A DNA stretch of 8,641 nt from JAWVZY01 sp033721955 (GTDB lineage: Bacteria > Patescibacteriota > Minisyncoccia > Spechtbacterales > 2-12-FULL-38-22). Where the stretch lies: NCBI GenBank assembly GCA_033721955.1, contig JAWVZY010000030.1, forward strand, positions 1 to 8,641, written 5' to 3'. Of the stretch, positions 6,016 to 8,641 are shown piece after piece. Under the pieces are notes generated by a model. It searched no databases and was not told where the DNA came from. It was given only the letters and a program-made list of their open reading frames with translations. Each line of letters opens with the position of its first letter. Positions within the stretch are counted from its first letter, which is position 1. The position numbers and the translations under genes were made by a program.

Positions 6016-6870
6016 ATGCCAAATGAAATTAAACAACTACTAGAAAAACACAGTATAACCCCAAATAAAGTTTTGGGGCAGAATTTTCTAACAGATAAAA
6101 ATGCTGTAAGTGCGCTTATCAAAAGTGTAAATATCGCTAAGGAGGATATTATTTTAGAAATAGGGCCCGGCACAGGCGCCATTACAAAAGAGCTCGCAAA
6201 AAAAGCAAGGCAGGTTATAGCAATAGAAAAAGATGAAAATATGGTAAATATCCTACAAAAAGAATTAGAAGAGTCCAAAAATGTACATATTGTCCAAAAA
6301 GATATTTTGAAAACAGAAATTAAAGAATTATTTGAAAGTTTAGAGATAGAAATTCAAAATTCCGGCTATAAAGTGGTTTCTGCCCCTCCTTACTACCTTA
6401 CCGGCCGGCTTTTTCGACATTTTTTAGAAAATTCCGAAATTAAACCCGAGGCAATCGCACTCATTATACAAAAAGAGGTTGCTCAAAAAATATGCGCTAT
6501 CCCGCCTGATATGAATTTACTTGCAATATCTGTGCAATTATACGGAAAACCTAAAATAATACAAAAGGTATCAAAAAACGCTTTTTGGCCCAAGCCTGAA
6601 GTAGATTCTGCAATATTGACCGTAGCAAATATCAGGCAACCTTCTATAAATGAAAAACTGTTTTTTAAGCTGCTACGTGCGGGCTTTTCCTCTCCGCGCA
6701 AACAACTCTCGGGTAATTTATCGCGTGAATTTAATGTTTCGAAACAAAAAACAGAACAACTACTAAAGAGTGTCCATATTAACCCCAAAAAAAGAGCCCA
6801 GGCCCTGCAGATAGAGGAGTGGATAACTCTTTTAGAAAAAGCTCCCGGCTTATTGTATAATAATAAGTAA
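6016..6870 (+). CDS. rsmA: RsmA/KsgA-family 16S rRNA adenine dimethyltransferase with an altered motif IV
   Basis: 284 residues, normal family length (E. coli KsgA 273). Seen: LGQNFLTD (20-27), SAM-binding motif I LEIGPGTGAIT (47-57), the acidic residue after the second strand (E71), KDIL with D96, QKEVA (152-156), FWPKPEVDSAI (190-200) and the C-terminal helical domain with FSSPRKQL (224-231). The family dimethylates two adjacent adenines in the 3'-terminal helix 45 loop of 16S rRNA and acts as a late checkpoint in 30S assembly. The striking oddity is motif IV: NLPY in the family reads APPY here (A123-P-P-Y126, from GCC CCT CCT TAC), removing the asparagine that positions the target adenine amino group. 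The rest of the domain looks intact, so it may be a weak enzyme or an assembly factor without methylation. The start is 22 bases after the helicase stop without a Shine-Dalgarno sequence; the stop overlaps the next ATG (TAATG), pointing to one operon and translational coupling. Confidence 0.92.
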   Translation: MPNEIKQLLEKHSITPNKVLGQNFLTDKNAVSALIKSVNIAKEDIILEIGPGTGAITKELAKKARQVIAIEKDENMVNILQKELEESKNVHIVQKDILKTEIKELFESLEIEIQNSGYKVVSAPPYYLTGRLFRHFLENSEIKPEAIALIIQKEVAQKICAIPPDMNLLAISVQLYGKPKIIQKVSKNAFWPKPEVDSAILTVANIRQPSINEKLFFKLLRAGFSSPRKQLSGNLSREFNVSKQKTEQLLKSVHINPKKRAQALQIEEWITLLEKAPGLLYNNK

Positions 6871-8641
6871 TGGAGGCCGTTTCACTGCCTAAAAATTTGG
6901 TGAAAAAAAAGCTGCCCAAAGCAAACTTATTTAAGGTAGCGGTTTTTAGTGTTTTTACATTTTTACTTACAGCTCCACAACCGGCTCATGCAGGTATAGC
7001 TGATGATATAGCAAACTTCTTTATTGATGTACTTTTGCGGGCAACGTTTCTCTTTACCGGCCTTGTTACTACGTTTGTGGCGGTTATTGTAAACATGTTT
7101 CTTACTGTTGTCGCCTTCTTTTTTAAATTAGTATTAGATTGGGCAATTACAGTAGCGCTTAACACCTCATATACCTCGGGGCAGGTATTTTTGTCCGGCT
7201 GGCCTATTTTACGCGATCTTGCAAACATGGCTCTTATTTTAATATTAGTAGGTATTGGTATAGGCACAATGCTTAGCTTGCGGGGAAGAAGCTTTTTAGA
7301 TAAAAGCCGCCTTCCTATGTTTATTTTAGTAGCCCTGCTTATAAACTTCACACCTGTAATTACGGGCGTAATAATTGATTTTACAAATATTGTAGCCAAT
7401 GTCTTTTGGCTGGCGGCTCAAAATGTATCCAGTGCGTTTATCTCAACAAATGTTGGCGCGCAAATTACCCAAGATGGCACTCGACTGGTTGATTCAATAA
7501 CAAATGTGCTAAGTTTAGCTGCGGATGAAAACCGATTCGGCGGCATATATCTCTCCCTAACAGTAGAAAGTGTGGCCTCTATAGTGCTAAATATAGTTGT
7601 TATATTTACATTTACGCTGCTCACCGCCCTGTTTTTAGGAAGAACTCTCGCACTTATGTTATTGGTTATACTATCTCCTGTTGCATTTTTAGGCCTTATA
7701 TGGGGAAGGGGGGCAAAAGCCAGAAACAGTTTGTGGGAAAAGTGGTGGCATAACTTCCTGCAATGGAGCATTATTGTAATACCTCTTCTTTTCTTTATGT
7801 GGCTTGGAGGTGTGTTTACACAGGCAAATGAAGTAATATGCAGTGGTAACACCGCTTTTCCGGGTGCTGTGGGTGATCTTGCAAACAATGTCGGCGTATT
7901 AGCTGAAAGTGGTGATAGAAGTTTTGTATGCGGCGCTGTAACTATGGCCTTTGCCGCCGCCACAATGATGTGGGGAATTCTCATTAGTTTTAATACAAGC
8001 AATAAAACCGCCAGGGCAGTTATCGGCAAAACAAAACAATTCGCCCAGGCAAGCGCTAAGTGGGCTGGAAAGAAAGGCGCTCTATATACAAAAAAGGTGG
8101 GGGCTCCCCGGGCAAGAGATGTTACACGAAAAATAGCCAACACTAGGGTGGGAAGAAACAAGGTGCTGGGAGCTCCGCTTAGAAGCCTAGCAAGAACAAC
8201 GCAAAAACAAGTAGATCAGCTACAAAAAGAAATTAAAGGTTATGAAAAAGATTACAAAAATGCCAATAACTTTAGTGAAATACGGGCTGATCTATATGCT
8301 GAAGGAGACAGGGGGTTTGCTGCTATGCGAGTAGCCGCAGATAAATTTACGGAAGAATTTGCAAAGGAAATGGAGAGTAGCGAAAAACTACAGAAAAACT
8401 TTAAAACCTATAGAACCCGTAGCTCCATTAGGCAGGATAAACTTGATGAAGATATCATTAGGCGCCTTCCTCACTTAATAGAAACCGATAAAGAAAGAAA
8501 GAAAATCGTAGGAAAAATGAGTTATGGAGATGTTATGAAGCTACCCAGCCAATCCCTTAAAGACCCTGAATTTATGAATGAACTAATGAAAAATGAATCA
8601 ATCAACTTTAATGCTTTGCATGATATACAAAGAAAAAGCGA
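6870..8641 (+). CDS. VirB6/TrbL-like polytopic membrane protein, partial (runs off the right edge)
   Basis: An unbroken 590-codon frame begins at the ATG overlapping the rsmA stop and continues past the window. It opens with a signal-peptide-like segment: a basic region (9-22), a hydrophobic core (23-35) and a likely cleavage site after AHA (39-41). Hydrophobic segments follow at about 57-86, 118-136, 148-168, 234-256, 258-277, 299-315 and 354-374. A tryptophan-rich stretch WEKWWHNFLQW (289-299) follows LLVILSPVAFLGLIWG (264-279), a pattern I associate with VirB6/TrbL-type inner-membrane proteins of type IV secretion-like systems in Patescibacteria. Cysteines C324 and C354 flank a probable external loop and could form a disulfide. 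From about 376 the protein is hydrophilic and strongly basic, then charged and helical, with a possible coiled coil at about 440-470. The family call is by topology and motif feel, not by alignment; another multi-pass transporter-like protein is possible. GGAGG lies just after the ATG (6872-6876), so a later start, such as TTG 6897 or GTG 6900, cannot be excluded. Confidence 0.7.
   Translation, partial: MEAVSLPKNLVKKKLPKANLFKVAVFSVFTFLLTAPQPAHAGIADDIANFFIDVLLRATFLFTGLVTTFVAVIVNMFLTVVAFFFKLVLDWAITVALNTSYTSGQVFLSGWPILRDLANMALILILVGIGIGTMLSLRGRSFLDKSRLPMFILVALLINFTPVITGVIIDFTNIVANVFWLAAQNVSSAFISTNVGAQITQDGTRLVDSITNVLSLAADENRFGGIYLSLTVESVASIVLNIVVIFTFTLLTALFLGRTLALMLLVILSPVAFLGLIWGRGAKARNSLWEKWWHNFLQWSIIVIPLLFFMWLGGVFTQANEVICSGNTAFPGAVGDLANNVGVLAESGDRSFVCGAVTMAFAAATMMWGILISFNTSNKTARAVIGKTKQFAQASAKWAGKKGALYTKKVGAPRARDVTRKIANTRVGRNKVLGAPLRSLARTTQKQVDQLQKEIKGYEKDYKNANNFSEIRADLYAEGDRGFAAMRVAADKFTEEFAKEMESSEKLQKNFKTYRTRSSIRQDKLDEDIIRRLPHLIETDKERKKIVGKMSYGDVMKLPSQSLKDPEFMNELMKNESINFNALHDIQRKS

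Noticed and set aside
7418..8161. Long open frame on the minus strand (247 codons), and another at 6986-7399
   Set aside because: Both lie opposite the 590-codon plus-strand frame, which has a signal peptide, membrane segments and translational coupling to rsmA. The minus-strand products show no domain and have no start context.
1..8641. Recoded UGA (Gly) as in Gracilibacteria/Absconditabacteria
   Set aside because: All genes end in TAA or TAG, none is interrupted by TGA, and conserved glycines in Walker A and SAM motifs use GGN codons. The standard bacterial code explains everything here.
1..8641. CRISPR arrays, tRNA genes, insertion sequences or prophage remnants
   Set aside because: No direct repeats with regular spacing, no tRNA cloverleaf, no transposase or integrase frame, and no terminal inverted repeats with target duplications were seen.

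Overview
The window looks like an AT-rich chromosomal segment of an uncultivated bacterium, most likely a Patescibacteria/CPR member close to Parcubacteria. That placement is inference: it rests on the overall gene style (short DksA-type zinc-finger protein, compact UvrD-like helicase, membrane-anchored LysM/M23 hydrolase, VirB6/TrbL-like membrane protein next to rsmA), on very tight spacing, and on the near absence of Shine-Dalgarno sequences. No rRNA or other phylogenetic marker is present. All visible stops are TAA or TAG and no reading frame is crossed by TGA, so nothing suggests a recoded UGA.

Layout. Bases 1-555 hold no convincing protein gene. They carry a minus-strand terminator-like hairpin at the left edge, an AT-rich stretch (38-175) in which I see nothing firm, and then what looks like a free-standing structured small RNA (about 212-457) with its own promoter and a strong intrinsic terminator. 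A second promoter (485-513) drives a TraR/DksA-family zinc-finger gene (556-936), closed by a long hairpin terminator. Just past that terminator a TTGACA promoter sits almost on the start codon of a comM/yifB-type AAA+ ATPase gene (1040-2587). This gene converges on a minus-strand gene for a membrane-anchored LysM-LysM-M23 peptidoglycan hydrolase (2650-3846). One bidirectional terminator serves both and even supplies the hydrolase stop codon.

The 197-base divergent intergenic region 3847-4043 contains a minus-strand terminator/attenuator-like hairpin, an exact TTATNCACA DnaA-box-like 9-mer, and overlapping candidate promoters. To its right is an apparent operon: UvrD/PcrA-like helicase (4044-5993), RsmA/KsgA-like rRNA dimethyltransferase (6016-6870), and a polytopic VirB6/TrbL-like membrane protein whose ATG overlaps the rsmA stop (6870 onward). 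The last gene is cut by the right edge after 590 codons.

How the genes fit together. ComM (branch migration during DNA uptake), the SF1 helicase and the type-IV-secretion-like membrane protein are compatible with DNA uptake, transfer and recombination, while RsmA, the DksA-like factor and the M23 hydrolase are housekeeping. I see no evidence for a dedicated novel multi-gene system. The best leads are the unidentified structured RNA, an RsmA whose catalytic NLPY motif reads APPY, a helicase with a cut-down 2B subdomain, and a repeated arrangement in which promoters lie so close to start codons that the mRNAs would be leaderless or nearly so.
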